Shown here: positions 10,364 to 18,108 of the stretch, piece after piece
Numbering within the stretch: the first letter of the stretch is position 1
Layout: each line of letters starts with the position of its first letter
Source of the DNA: an uncultured Eubacteriales bacterium
GTDB taxonomy: Bacteria > Bacillota > Clostridia > Lachnospirales > Lachnospiraceae
Reading direction: 5' to 3'
Length of the DNA: 33,192 nt
NCBI GenBank assembly: GCA_900318615.1
Contig: ONLK01000013.1
Location: forward strand, 15,096 to 48,287
Position numbers and translations under genes: made by a program
Notes under the pieces: generated by a model
Told to the model about the DNA's origin: nothing
Database searches by the model: none
What the model saw: the letters and a program-made list of their open reading frames with translations, nothing else

Positions 10364-10372
10364 ACGATAGCA
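10364..10372 (-). promoter_or_regulatory. inferred pflA-pflB promoter (extended -10)
   Basis: TGC-TATCGT on the minus strand gives an extended -10 element (4/6 hexamer match plus TG). The start of transcription would be near 10357, so the centre of the FNR-type palindrome (10398.5) falls at -41.5, the class II activation position. The call depends partly on this geometry. Confidence 0.5.
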
Positions 10373-10390
10373 CAGCGCTGATCATAATTC

Positions 10391-10406
10391 TTTGATTATA
10401 ATCAAA
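10391..10406 (-). promoter_or_regulatory. FNR-type operator upstream of pflA-pflB
   Basis: TTTGATTATAATCAAA is a perfect palindrome containing TTGAT-N4-ATCAA, the canonical FNR consensus. It lies 87 bases upstream of the pflA start, between pflA and the adjacent Crp/Fnr-type regulator gene. Imperfect repeats (GAAATATT...GGGATCTT) lie beside it at 10411-10464. FNR-family control of pfl is established in other bacteria; here it is inferred from the site, its position and the neighbouring gene. Confidence 0.8.
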
Positions 10407-10472
10407 TTTTGAAATATTCTTCCGCTTTTTCTCCGGGATCTTCGAAATATTGCTTCGGGATCTTTTGAATGC

Positions 10473-11231
10473 TCAGGATTCTTTTTTAATTATCCGCCCC
10501 TGGAAAAAGGCAAGAAGTCCTTCCCGGTTAACGACATGAAGCTCTCCCTGCTTTGTCCGTTCAATGTACCCTGCCTTTTTCAGCTTCGAAAGACTCCGGC
10601 TGATGGTCTCGGGGCGAAGGCCGATGGAGGAGGCAATGTCGGTAAGTTTCATGCTTATGTGACCGTTCAGACACTTCTGATCACGGTCAAGAAGAAATCC
10701 GGCCAGCCTTGTGTCCGGGTTACGGATGGAAAGGAGCATCACCTTCTCCTTCTCTTCCGTCAGTTCCGTTGACAGCATTGCAATAAGCCCCAGCGCCAGC
10801 TCCGGTTCCCGGGTCAGAATTTCCATGAATTTTTTTCTTGAAAACAGGCAGGCACTGACATCGGTAAGACACACCGCACTGTAGTGATAAACAGGATCAC
10901 GGAGGAATAAATCATGCCAGATCGCCTGTCCGTCATGCAGAATGTCCAGAATGTGTTCTTCTCCGTCCGTATCGTTCCGGCAGATTTTAACACGGCCTCT
11001 ACGAATAACTATAATGTACAGAACCCTTGTCTCTTCTTCAATCAGAGTCTGTCCTTCCGGATAGCTTCTGAAAATGACATCGTCCATCAGAAGCCGTTTT
11101 GAAGATTCCGGAAGCCCGCGAAACAGCCGTATCTGATCCATGCACCTTGTAGGATTGCTGTCTTCCTGATTGTTCCTGAATGGACAGTCTGCGGGCAGGA
11201 CTCTCCTGAAATTATCTGTTTTTTCGTCCAT
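10473..11231 (-). CDS. Crp/Fnr-family transcriptional regulator
   Basis: A 252-residue regulator with an N-terminal cyclic-nucleotide-binding-like beta-barrel (about 35-150), a dimer helix (about 150-175) and a C-terminal winged helix (about 180-240). The recognition helix RPETISRSL carries E208, S211 and R212, the E-x-x-S-R pattern by which FNR reads TTGAT. Cysteines are at 16, 30, 84, 121, 128 and 187. C30 and C121 lie near the positions of FNR C29 and C122, but the FNR C-x2-C-x5-C spacing is absent. Start at 11231 (AGGGAAA upstream) avoids overlap with butyrate kinase. It likely senses oxygen or redox and controls the pfl operon directly downstream; the signal is not proven. Confidence 0.9.
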   Translation of the reverse strand: MDEKTDNFRRVLPADCPFRNNQEDSNPTRCMDQIRLFRGLPESSKRLLMDDVIFRSYPEGQTLIEEETRVLYIIVIRRGRVKICRNDTDGEEHILDILHDGQAIWHDLFLRDPVYHYSAVCLTDVSACLFSRKKFMEILTREPELALGLIAMLSTELTEEKEKVMLLSIRNPDTRLAGFLLDRDQKCLNGHISMKLTDIASSIGLRPETISRSLSKLKKAGYIERTKQGELHVVNREGLLAFFQGRIIKKES

Positions 11232-11286
11232 GCTGTATTTCCCTGCTGTACGATCTGTTACGTAACCGGCTGCCGTAAAAGTTAGC

Positions 11287-12393
11287 TCATATTTCTTCCG
11301 GGAATCCTTCCCACACCGGTTTGCCCGGATATATTTTTGCTTTTTCTTCGCCCCGGAGCACGCGCAAAGCTCCTGCCGCCATGGCCTGGTGCTCTCTTTC
11401 GCCCGGATAGACGGCAATCGGAGCAATCCATCCGCAGCGCTCCCTGATCTGGCCTACCACATCGTCAAACCGGCACAGACCGCCGGTCAGAATGATCGCA
11501 TCCACCCTGCCGTTCAGGACAGCCGCCATGGCGCCGATATTCTTGCACACCTGATAGATCATGGCCTTCCAGACGATCGACGCGCGGTAGTCGCCCTCCT
11601 GTGCCATCTTATGAATGACATCGGAATTGGAAGTTCCAAAATGGCTGGCCAGACCGCCTCCCTGGCTGCAAAGCGTGCGGATTTCCTCGTAGCTTTTATT
11701 GCGAAGATAATTATTAACATCGGTCACCGCCATCGACCCCATACGGGTCGGAGTAAACGGCCCCTGTCCGCCGCCGGCATCATTGCCGTCGATCATACGG
11801 CCCTGCTGATGAGCCGTCACGGAAATACCTCCGTCAATGTGGCAGACAATGAAATTGCAGTCCTGATACTTCCGGCCCAGTTTTCTGGCATGGGTGCGCG
11901 CGACGGCTTTCAGGTTCAGGGCATGGCTTACGGCTCGCCGGTAGATTCCTTTAACGCCCGTAATGCGGGCGACATCGCACAGTTCATCGACCACCGGCGG
12001 ATCAACCATCAGCATCAGTCCGCCGTATTTTCGGTGCAGCTCATTCGCCATCTGGACGCCGAGCATAGAACTGTGATAAAGTCCGCCCTTTGCCGCCCGT
12101 GTATCGGCAATCAGCCGGTCATCAATGTAATAAACACCGCCTTCAACCGCATAACAGCCTCCGCCGCGGCCGACAATCGCGTCCACATCGGTAAGATCAA
12201 TGTTGTTATCGGCAATAAACTGATGAACGACCTGCATACGATAGTCCAACTGATCGTTAATCGTCGGAAACTTCAAAAGCTCGCTGGAATCGTGAAAAAC
12301 ATCCGTAATAAAGATAATTTCGTCATCCATGTGCAGCGAAAGTTTTGTTGAAGTGGATCCCGGATTAATGCAGAAAATCTTAAATTTTTTCAT
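11287..12393 (-). CDS. buk: butyrate kinase
   Basis: Acetokinase-family (ASKHA fold) enzyme that interconverts butyryl-phosphate plus ADP and butyrate plus ATP, the last ATP-yielding step of butyrate fermentation. The 368 residues match the family. Visible signatures are INPGSTSTKLS at the N-terminus (phosphate 1), CHIDGGISVTAH in the middle and DAIILTGGLCR (adenosine loop). GGGGGA lies seven bases before the ATG at 12393; an in-frame GTG three bases earlier is possible. No phosphotransbutyrylase gene adjoins it in this window. The regulator gene follows 55 bases downstream, so the two may be co-transcribed. Branched-chain acyl-phosphates are also possible substrates for this family. Confidence 0.93.
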   Translation of the reverse strand: MKKFKIFCINPGSTSTKLSLHMDDEIIFITDVFHDSSELLKFPTINDQLDYRMQVVHQFIADNNIDLTDVDAIVGRGGGCYAVEGGVYYIDDRLIADTRAAKGGLYHSSMLGVQMANELHRKYGGLMLMVDPPVVDELCDVARITGVKGIYRRAVSHALNLKAVARTHARKLGRKYQDCNFIVCHIDGGISVTAHQQGRMIDGNDAGGGQGPFTPTRMGSMAVTDVNNYLRNKSYEEIRTLCSQGGGLASHFGTSNSDVIHKMAQEGDYRASIVWKAMIYQVCKNIGAMAAVLNGRVDAIILTGGLCRFDDVVGQIRERCGWIAPIAVYPGEREHQAMAAGALRVLRGEEKAKIYPGKPVWEGFPEEI

Positions 12394-12493
12394 CACACAT
12401 CCCCCGTATGTTCGGAAATTTCTGAAATATTCTGTACTGTGCGGCGCCGCAATGGCGGGCAGAGTGTCTATTCATTCTTCCCGGTATGTTCTC

Positions 12494-13192
12494 TCAGTAT
12501 GACAGCTTTTTCGGTCTGAAATTTAGATAGTCGCCGGATACAAGGCTGTACTGTATTCCATGAAACATTCCCCGAAGGCTGTCATGCCATCGTTCTTTTC
12601 CATGGCAGTGTGCATACACAACCTGTTCCGCCCGGTATTCCTCCGCAATCTGTGTAAAGCCGCTGAAGGTTTCGTAGATATTCGTCGGCGGATAATGCAG
12701 AAACATAATAAAGCGGTCAAACCCCGCCTCCTGAGCTGCGTCAAACGATACACGCAGGCGTTCCAGTTCACGCCTGACCAGTTTCTCCGCGTGTTCCATT
12801 GTATCAAGACCTTCCCAGGTATACCCCTTGGTGCCTACCAGGGCAATGTCACGATACGAATAAAAATTGTTCTGCAGAAAGCACAGGCGTCCGTCGTATA
12901 ATTTGTTCAGCCTTTCCGTCTTATTGACCTGCCAGAATTTATCATGGTTGCCGCGCACCAGAATTTTTTGTCCGGGCAGCGCTGCAATAAAGTCAAGATC
13001 CGCTCCGCACTGTTCCAGATTGTTTCCCCAGCTGTGATCGCCCACCAGAACGAGTGTATCGTCGTCTTTCACGATTTCACGGCAGTTTCTTAAAATCTTA
13101 TCCTCATGATTAACCCATACTTCTCCAAACTGATCCATGGACTTGTCGGAGCGGAAAGCAAGGTGAAGATCTCCCAATGCATAAAGTGCCAT
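12494..13192 (-). CDS. metallophosphoesterase, calcineurin-like
   Basis: A 232-residue protein of the calcineurin-like phosphoesterase superfamily. The di-metal site motifs appear in order: GDLH (residues 7-10), GDHSWG, GNHD, a His in FLHYPP, and AHCHG near the C-terminus. No signal peptide is present, so it should be cytosolic. The substrate cannot be told from the sequence. Start at 13192 has AGGAAAAAG upstream; the 26-residue longer ORF lacks support. It lies 162 bases after dtd and 100 before buk, so its operon membership is unclear. The 162-base gap holds a TTGACA (13286-13291) without a matching -10. Confidence 0.88.
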   Translation of the reverse strand: MALYALGDLHLAFRSDKSMDQFGEVWVNHEDKILRNCREIVKDDDTLVLVGDHSWGNNLEQCGADLDFIAALPGQKILVRGNHDKFWQVNKTERLNKLYDGRLCFLQNNFYSYRDIALVGTKGYTWEGLDTMEHAEKLVRRELERLRVSFDAAQEAGFDRFIMFLHYPPTNIYETFSGFTQIAEEYRAEQVVYAHCHGKERWHDSLRGMFHGIQYSLVSGDYLNFRPKKLSY

Positions 13193-13354
13193 ATCTTTTT
13201 CCTGTATTCCCTGAATTTGCAGTATATTATTGAATTTCGGCATTTTCGTGACGCTTGCCCGCCACTTCATGTCTTATGTTGGGCGTGTCAATAAGTCCTT
13301 CCACCACCTGCATGCAATCATGCGTGACAGCAGACTTTTAACGCTGTAATCCTG

Positions 13355-13843
13355 TTATTGAATTTTCCCGGGCTTTTGTTTATTATCAGCTTTTCCTGCG
13401 AATACATTTTCATCCAGGATGATCGTAAAGGGCCCGTCATTGACGAGACTGACTTTCATATCCGCCCCGAAGTGTCCGGTTTCCACAGGATATCCCTGCT
13501 CACGGCAGGAATCAATGATATACTGATACATCGGCTCCGCCATGTCCGGTTTGCCGGCGCCTGTAAATCCCGGCCGGTTTCCGTGACGGCAGTCCGCATA
13601 GAGTGTAAACTGGGATATCAGCAAAAGACTGCCCCCGACATCCTTCAAAGAGAGGTTTGTCTTGCCGTTTTCGTCTTCAAAGATCCGAAGTCCCAGCATT
13701 TTTTTAATATATTTGTCCGCATCCTCTGCCGTGTCTGTCTGGGCGATGCCGATCAATACCACATATCCTTTACCGATACTTCCGGCTGTCCGTCCGTCTA
13801 TGTCTACTTTTGCTTCTGTAACGCGCTGAATAACAAATTTCAT
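13355..13843 (-). CDS. dtd: D-aminoacyl-tRNA deacylase
   Basis: Hydrolyses D-amino acids (and glycine mischarged on tRNA-Ala) from tRNA, a proofreading enzyme of translation acting as a dimer in the cytoplasm. The protein has 162 residues; the family is about 145-150, and the extra part is a basic tail. Family motifs SQFTL (catalytic Thr) and NDGPFT are present. AAAGGCAG lies before the ATG. It follows rluD by 46 bases and probably closes the division and housekeeping operon. Confidence 0.95.
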   Translation of the reverse strand: MKFVIQRVTEAKVDIDGRTAGSIGKGYVVLIGIAQTDTAEDADKYIKKMLGLRIFEDENGKTNLSLKDVGGSLLLISQFTLYADCRHGNRPGFTGAGKPDMAEPMYQYIIDSCREQGYPVETGHFGADMKVSLVNDGPFTIILDENVFAGKADNKQKPGKIQ

Positions 13844-13889
13844 ATTGCTGCCTTTCTGCGCTGCCTTGTTTCATCGGGTTCGCTCCGTC

Positions 13890-14918
13890 TTAGTCTGCTG
13901 CGCTGTTTTTCTGTTTTCGAAGGGTTTCAAGCAGCTTTTGAAAATATTCCGGCAGCGGTGCTGTAAACTCCACATACTGCCCGGTGGAGGGATGGATAAA
14001 TCCCAGCACCATGGCATGAAGCGTCTGCCCCTGAAGCTTCCAGGGGCATCTGGAAGGCCCGTACACATCATCTCCCAGAACCGGATGATGAATATGAGCC
14101 AGGTGAACCCGTATCTGATGCGTCCTCCCTGTCTCAAGCTGGCATTCAATGTACGTGTAATTTCCAAATCGTTCCAGAACACGGTAATGGGTTACGGCAC
14201 GTTTGCCATGTTCCCGGTCAACTGCCATTTTTTTGCGGTCCGTACGGCTGCGGCCGATCGGGGCATCAATGGTCCCCTCTTCTTCTCTGATATTGCCGCA
14301 TACAATGGCCCGGTACCGGCGAGTGATGGAATGTACCGCCAGCTGATCGGCAATTTGCTGATGAGCGCGGTCATTTTTGCATATAACCAGGGAGCCGGTC
14401 GTATTCATATCGATCCGATGTACAATGCCGGGACGCAGGACGCCATTAATTCCGGACAGGCTGTCCCGGCAGTGATACATGACCGCGTTCACCAATGTAC
14501 CGCTCCAATGACCATTGCATGGATGCACAACCATACCCTTGGGTTTGTTTACCACAAGAATATCATCATCCTCATACAGAATATCCAGCGGAATATTTTC
14601 TGCTTCTATTTTCGGCGGCTGCGGCTTTTCAAGATGAACCGTGACTTCCTGCCCGCTCTTGAGCTTCAGTGATGCTTTCGCACTTTTCCCGTCAACAGCT
14701 GTCCTGCCATCCCGGATCAGTTTCTGAATAAAAGAGCGGGACTGATCTGAAAGTACCGATGCCAGGAATACATCCAGCCGCTGCCCCTGCGATTCCTTTT
14801 CCACTGTAAACCGGAACACGTCATTTCCCGGATCGCTGCAGAGGATGACATCGTTCTCCGATATCACATCCTCCGTTGTTTCCGTATCTTCCGGCATCTT
14901 CTCTTTTTCCGCTTCCAT
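13890..14918 (-). CDS. rluD: RluA-family ribosomal large-subunit pseudouridine synthase
   Basis: Converts uridine to pseudouridine in 23S rRNA (RluD-like; the exact target is uncertain). The 342-residue protein has an acidic N-terminal extension (1-35), an S4 RNA-binding domain (about 45-95) and the RluA catalytic domain (about 110-330). The catalytic Asp is D170 in HRIDMNTTG, and RTHQIRVHLAHI is the later family motif. The ATG shares its A with the TGA stop of lspA (TGATG), suggesting translational coupling; a GTG lies one codon upstream. Pairing with lspA is typical in Firmicutes. Confidence 0.94.
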   Translation of the reverse strand: MEAEKEKMPEDTETTEDVISENDVILCSDPGNDVFRFTVEKESQGQRLDVFLASVLSDQSRSFIQKLIRDGRTAVDGKSAKASLKLKSGQEVTVHLEKPQPPKIEAENIPLDILYEDDDILVVNKPKGMVVHPCNGHWSGTLVNAVMYHCRDSLSGINGVLRPGIVHRIDMNTTGSLVICKNDRAHQQIADQLAVHSITRRYRAIVCGNIREEEGTIDAPIGRSRTDRKKMAVDREHGKRAVTHYRVLERFGNYTYIECQLETGRTHQIRVHLAHIHHPVLGDDVYGPSRCPWKLQGQTLHAMVLGFIHPSTGQYVEFTAPLPEYFQKLLETLRKQKNSAAD

Positions 14919-15514
14919 CACTTTTGCTCTCTGCTTTTATTGATCTTATCCACAATATCCTCCACATACTGACGCCGGGTCTTCTTTCCGCCGATCTCCC
15001 GGAGGTCTTCCTCTGAATAATGAAGCATCAGGAGGAGAAGGATAACCACGGCGCTGACCGTTACGTATACGTCGGCCAGATTAAAAACGGGAAAGTTTAT
15101 CAATGAAAAATAAAACAGATCAACAACATAGGAATGTGCGATGCGGTCAATCAGATTTCCGGCCGCACCTGCAATCAGGGTGGCAAGAACAATCCGCAGC
15201 GGACGGAATTTACGGCGAAGCACCAGGAGCCTTGATTCAAGGAAAAGGCAGACCGCTATGATAATGAAAGCGAAAAGGATAAATACCCACTGATGATTTC
15301 TCATCATGCCGAAGGCAGCTCCCCGGTTTTCCAGATACCTGAGTTCAAAGACTCCGTGAATGATCTCCCTTGTTCCGTTAGGCTTGAGTACGCGGATGGC
15401 GTAAAGCTTTACCGCCTGATCCAGCCATGTAAGCAGCGCCATATACACAGCGAGTACCGTCCATCGGACCGCCGTAACCCTGGTTTTTATTTTTCTGTTT
15501 CTATCGTTCGGCAT
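14918..15514 (-). CDS. lspA: lipoprotein signal peptidase (signal peptidase II)
   Basis: Integral membrane aspartyl protease that removes signal peptides from diacylglyceryl-modified prolipoproteins. Four hydrophobic segments are visible (about 18-34, 76-93, 108-120, 148-166). Catalytic aspartates are D123 in GNLIDR and D148 in FNLAD; the NRGAAFG motif is at 63-69. The 198 residues exceed the usual 150-165 because of a charged cytoplasmic C-terminal tail of about 30 residues. It lies 9 bases after aroB and overlaps rluD. Confidence 0.96.
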   Translation of the reverse strand: MPNDRNRKIKTRVTAVRWTVLAVYMALLTWLDQAVKLYAIRVLKPNGTREIIHGVFELRYLENRGAAFGMMRNHQWVFILFAFIIIAVCLFLESRLLVLRRKFRPLRIVLATLIAGAAGNLIDRIAHSYVVDLFYFSLINFPVFNLADVYVTVSAVVILLLLMLHYSEEDLREIGGKKTRRQYVEDIVDKINKSREQK

Positions 15515-15523
15515 GGTTCTGTT

Positions 15524-16642
15524 TCAATCCCCTTCACTATCGGATACATCCGCATTCAGGTAATCAATAGCCTTGAGCATCTCTTCTTCCGTTACGGTCG
15601 TATCGATGTAGGCGTCCCCAAGGGCATGCAGCAAAATAAACCGGATATGGCCGGCAGACATTTTCTTATCATGCTTCACAGCTGTAAGAATGGTCTTCGA
15701 CGGAACGGAATCAAAGCTGATTGGCAGTCCGAAGCCAACCATCATATCTCTGATCTCCGTAAAGGTTTCCTCATCGATAAGTCCGCGCTGCCATGAAATA
15801 TAGGCGGCGGCGACCGAACCGAGTGCAACGCAGCTGCCGTGCGTCAGTGTGAAATTTTTCGATTTTTCTATGGCATGACCGATCGTATGTCCGAAATTGA
15901 GGACGGCGCGCTCTCCCTTCTCCAGCGGATCCCGCTGTACGACCGCGCGCTTGATGATGCAGCTTCCCTCCACAACCCTGGAAAGGACACGGGGTTCGCG
16001 ATCCTCAATCTCACTCATATGATCCAGAAGATATTCATAGTAATTTGCGTCGCGAATAATACCGTGTTTGAGCACTTCGCCCATGCCGCTGGCAAACTGA
16101 ATATTATCCAGAGTCCTCAGCGTATTCGTATTGATATAGACAAGGGATGGCATATGAAAGGCACCGACCATGTTTTTATACTGATCAAAATCCACCCCTG
16201 TCTTGCCGCCGATACTGCTGTCCACCTGAGACAGCAGGGTTGTCGGAATCTGAATGAATTTAATTCCGCGAAGGTAGGTGGCGGCCGCAAAACCGGTCAT
16301 ATCGCCGGCCACGCCGCCTCCCAGCGCCGCAAGGAAATCACCGCGGTCCAGGCTGCCGTCCATCAGCGTGTTATAAATATCCCGGATATGATCCAGATTT
16401 TTATTTTTTTCTCCCGCCGGAAGCACATGTACCAGGACACGGGAGCACAGCGGCTCCAGGCATTTTTTTACCTCGTCAAGATAGAGCTTTTCAACATTGC
16501 TGTCTGTGACTATGCACAGGCGGCGGCCTTCCATTTCAGCCTCCCTGGCCATGGCGGACAGATCGGAGAAGGAATCGCTGATTACAATGTTATAAGCAAA
16601 TTTATGATCCCTGCTTACCGGAAGTGTACTGAACACCGACAT
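15524..16642 (-). CDS. aroB: 3-dehydroquinate synthase
   Basis: Second enzyme of the shikimate pathway: turns DAHP into 3-dehydroquinate using NAD and a divalent metal. The 372-residue protein has the family signatures GGGVAGDMTGF (108-118), the IPTTLLSQVDSSIGGKTG segment (132-149) and metal-binding histidines in FGHTIGHA. The start is supported by AGGAGAA upstream. It is an unusual guest in a division cluster: it stands between ylmH and lspA, a place where many related genomes carry divIVA. The gap to ylmH contains a tandem duplication of the ylmH 3' end. Confidence 0.96.
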   Translation of the reverse strand: MSVFSTLPVSRDHKFAYNIVISDSFSDLSAMAREAEMEGRRLCIVTDSNVEKLYLDEVKKCLEPLCSRVLVHVLPAGEKNKNLDHIRDIYNTLMDGSLDRGDFLAALGGGVAGDMTGFAAATYLRGIKFIQIPTTLLSQVDSSIGGKTGVDFDQYKNMVGAFHMPSLVYINTNTLRTLDNIQFASGMGEVLKHGIIRDANYYEYLLDHMSEIEDREPRVLSRVVEGSCIIKRAVVQRDPLEKGERAVLNFGHTIGHAIEKSKNFTLTHGSCVALGSVAAAYISWQRGLIDEETFTEIRDMMVGFGLPISFDSVPSKTILTAVKHDKKMSAGHIRFILLHALGDAYIDTTVTEEEMLKAIDYLNADVSDSEGD

Positions 16643-16694
16643 ACTCTTATTCTCCTGTCAGAATTTTGAACCATAACGGTTACCTGATCTTATA

Positions 16695-16738
16695 TTTCAG
16701 ATGCATTTTTCAAGCATTTCAGATGTATTTTTCAAGCC
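16695..16738. repeat. 22-bp tandem duplication at the 3' end of ylmH
   Basis: Copies at 16695-16716 and 16717-16738 differ at two positions. One copy encodes the last residues and stop of ylmH (Leu-Glu-Lys-Tyr-Ile-stop); the other repeats it just downstream as Leu-Glu-Lys-Cys-Ile-stop. It looks like a recent slippage duplication in the ylmH-aroB gap. Confidence 0.8.
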
Positions 16739-17480
16739 GGACAAACAGCCTGCCCTTGCGGGTCCCGCTGCCTTCTTCGGCATAACGAAATCTTCCGAGG
16801 CCGCGTACGGAAATGATGTCCCCTTCCTTGAGACGGAAGGCATTGGATGTTATCCGTTTTCCGTTGACAAAAACCCTGCCGTCCGCAATCATACCGGTCA
16901 GAGAACTGCGGCTTTCGCGAAAGGCCAGCGCCATCAGGCTGTCAAGACGGATGGAAGCGACCGTTCCGCACACCTTCTGCGTTTCAGGCTGGTATTCAAG
17001 ATCCGACATGTCCTGTGTGCCGCACACGACGCTGGTGTGCCGCACGCGCGTCAGATTCTCGCAGATAAAACCGGCCATCGTATCCTCGCAGAATACGATG
17101 GCTTTATCCTCCGTCAGGACGATATCCCCGGTCGTCGAGCGGTCAATTCCGAGATTCATCAAAGCGCCCAGATAATCGCGGTGTGAAAGATCCTCCGCAA
17201 ACTTACTGTTTTGAGGCCGGATGCTGACGGCACGAATGGGAAAGGCAGAAGATATTCCGGCTTCGAACCCGTCCGGGAAAAATCCTGCCATTTGCCTTTC
17301 GGCAAAATCATAGCCTCCGAAAAGCTCACTGTGAATATAGGACAGTGAGTTCGAGAGGCTATGATATACATTCTGTTCATTTAAATTGAGAAAATCGCTG
17401 AACACAGCGATTCCCTTCTGCCAGGCGCTTTCGGCCAGATCCTTAAGATGTTTTGAAAGAAGTATCTCTTCCTTTGTCAT
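16719..17480 (-). CDS. ylmH: YlmH family S4-domain RNA-binding protein
   Basis: A 253-residue protein with a C-terminal S4 RNA-binding domain (about 185-250, including SLTGMIADGRVFVNGK) and the conserved YlmH N-terminal region. YlmH of Bacillus binds the ribosome and has been linked to ribosome-associated quality control; it is widely clustered with sepF in Gram-positives. The ATG overlaps the sepF stop by four bases (ATGA), so the two are translationally coupled. The role here is inferred from family membership and position. Confidence 0.92.
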   Translation of the reverse strand: MTKEEILLSKHLKDLAESAWQKGIAVFSDFLNLNEQNVYHSLSNSLSYIHSELFGGYDFAERQMAGFFPDGFEAGISSAFPIRAVSIRPQNSKFAEDLSHRDYLGALMNLGIDRSTTGDIVLTEDKAIVFCEDTMAGFICENLTRVRHTSVVCGTQDMSDLEYQPETQKVCGTVASIRLDSLMALAFRESRSSLTGMIADGRVFVNGKRITSNAFRLKEGDIISVRGLGRFRYAEEGSGTRKGRLFVRLEKYI

Positions 17481-18100
17481 GAATGTCTCTTTTCAAACGG
17501 TACATCAAAAGCGCCGCTCAGGATTTCCTGGAAATCGCCGGAAATGTCGACCGAGGAGGGCGTGATGATAAAAATATAGTTGCTGATTTTCTGCAGATTG
17601 CCATCGATGGCGTAGCAGCTTCCGGAAGCAAAATCAATCAGGCGCTGCGCGATATCCAGCTCCAGTCCTTCCAGATTCAGAACCACTGTACAGTTTGCAA
17701 GCAATGTTTCCGTTATTTCTCTTGCATCCTCCATGGTATGAGGTTTAATTACGCAAACTTCCATGCCTGCCTCCCCGCGCTCACGTTTTTTTGAACGTAT
17801 CGGTGATATTTTACTGCCAGGAGATGATACGGAACTGTTTCTGGCAGATGATGTTTTCTGTCTCGACGAAGATAAGTCTGACTTTGCGCCCCGCCGGCCT
17901 GAATAACCGGAAGCGGACTCTTCATCGTCATCATCCATAAGATCATCCTCGTCGCGGCGGCGGATCACGCGCGTACCCAGCCGTTCATCCGGATCGTAAT
18001 CAGGATCATCGTCATCCAGATACTGCTCATCCTCATCGTAGGCATCATCTTCATCATCATTTATCTTCATGGCATTTAAAAACTTATCTAAAACGCTCAT
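17477..18100 (-). CDS. sepF: cell division protein SepF
   Basis: Membrane-associated FtsZ partner that bundles FtsZ and helps septum assembly in Gram-positive bacteria. The 207-residue protein has a short amphipathic N-terminus (MSVLDKFLNAMKI, likely membrane anchor), a long acidic then Ser/Arg-rich linker (about 15-110), and the globular SepF domain (about 112-200). The linker is unusually acidic: residues 15-40 are mainly Asp and Glu. AGGAG precedes the ATG. It sits 8 bases after yggS and overlaps ylmH. With no divIVA or complete min system beside it, SepF may carry more of the septum-anchoring role, which is speculation. Confidence 0.95.
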   Translation of the reverse strand: MSVLDKFLNAMKINDDEDDAYDEDEQYLDDDDPDYDPDERLGTRVIRRRDEDDLMDDDDEESASGYSGRRGAKSDLSSSRQKTSSARNSSVSSPGSKISPIRSKKRERGEAGMEVCVIKPHTMEDAREITETLLANCTVVLNLEGLELDIAQRLIDFASGSCYAIDGNLQKISNYIFIITPSSVDISGDFQEILSGAFDVPFEKRHS

Positions 18101-18108
18101 ATTTTCTC

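Noticed and set aside
12440-12451. TGCGGCGCCGCA palindrome before buk as an operator
   Set aside because: A GC-rich 12-base palindrome without repeats, a known regulator or a promoter near it; likely chance.
13193-13354. Promoter for the metallophosphoesterase gene from a perfect TTGACA at 13286-13291
   Set aside because: No -10 hexamer lies 16-18 bases downstream on the minus strand.
13845-14672. 275-codon plus-strand open frame over rluD
   Set aside because: Antisense shadow of a confident pseudouridine synthase gene, with no domain of its own.
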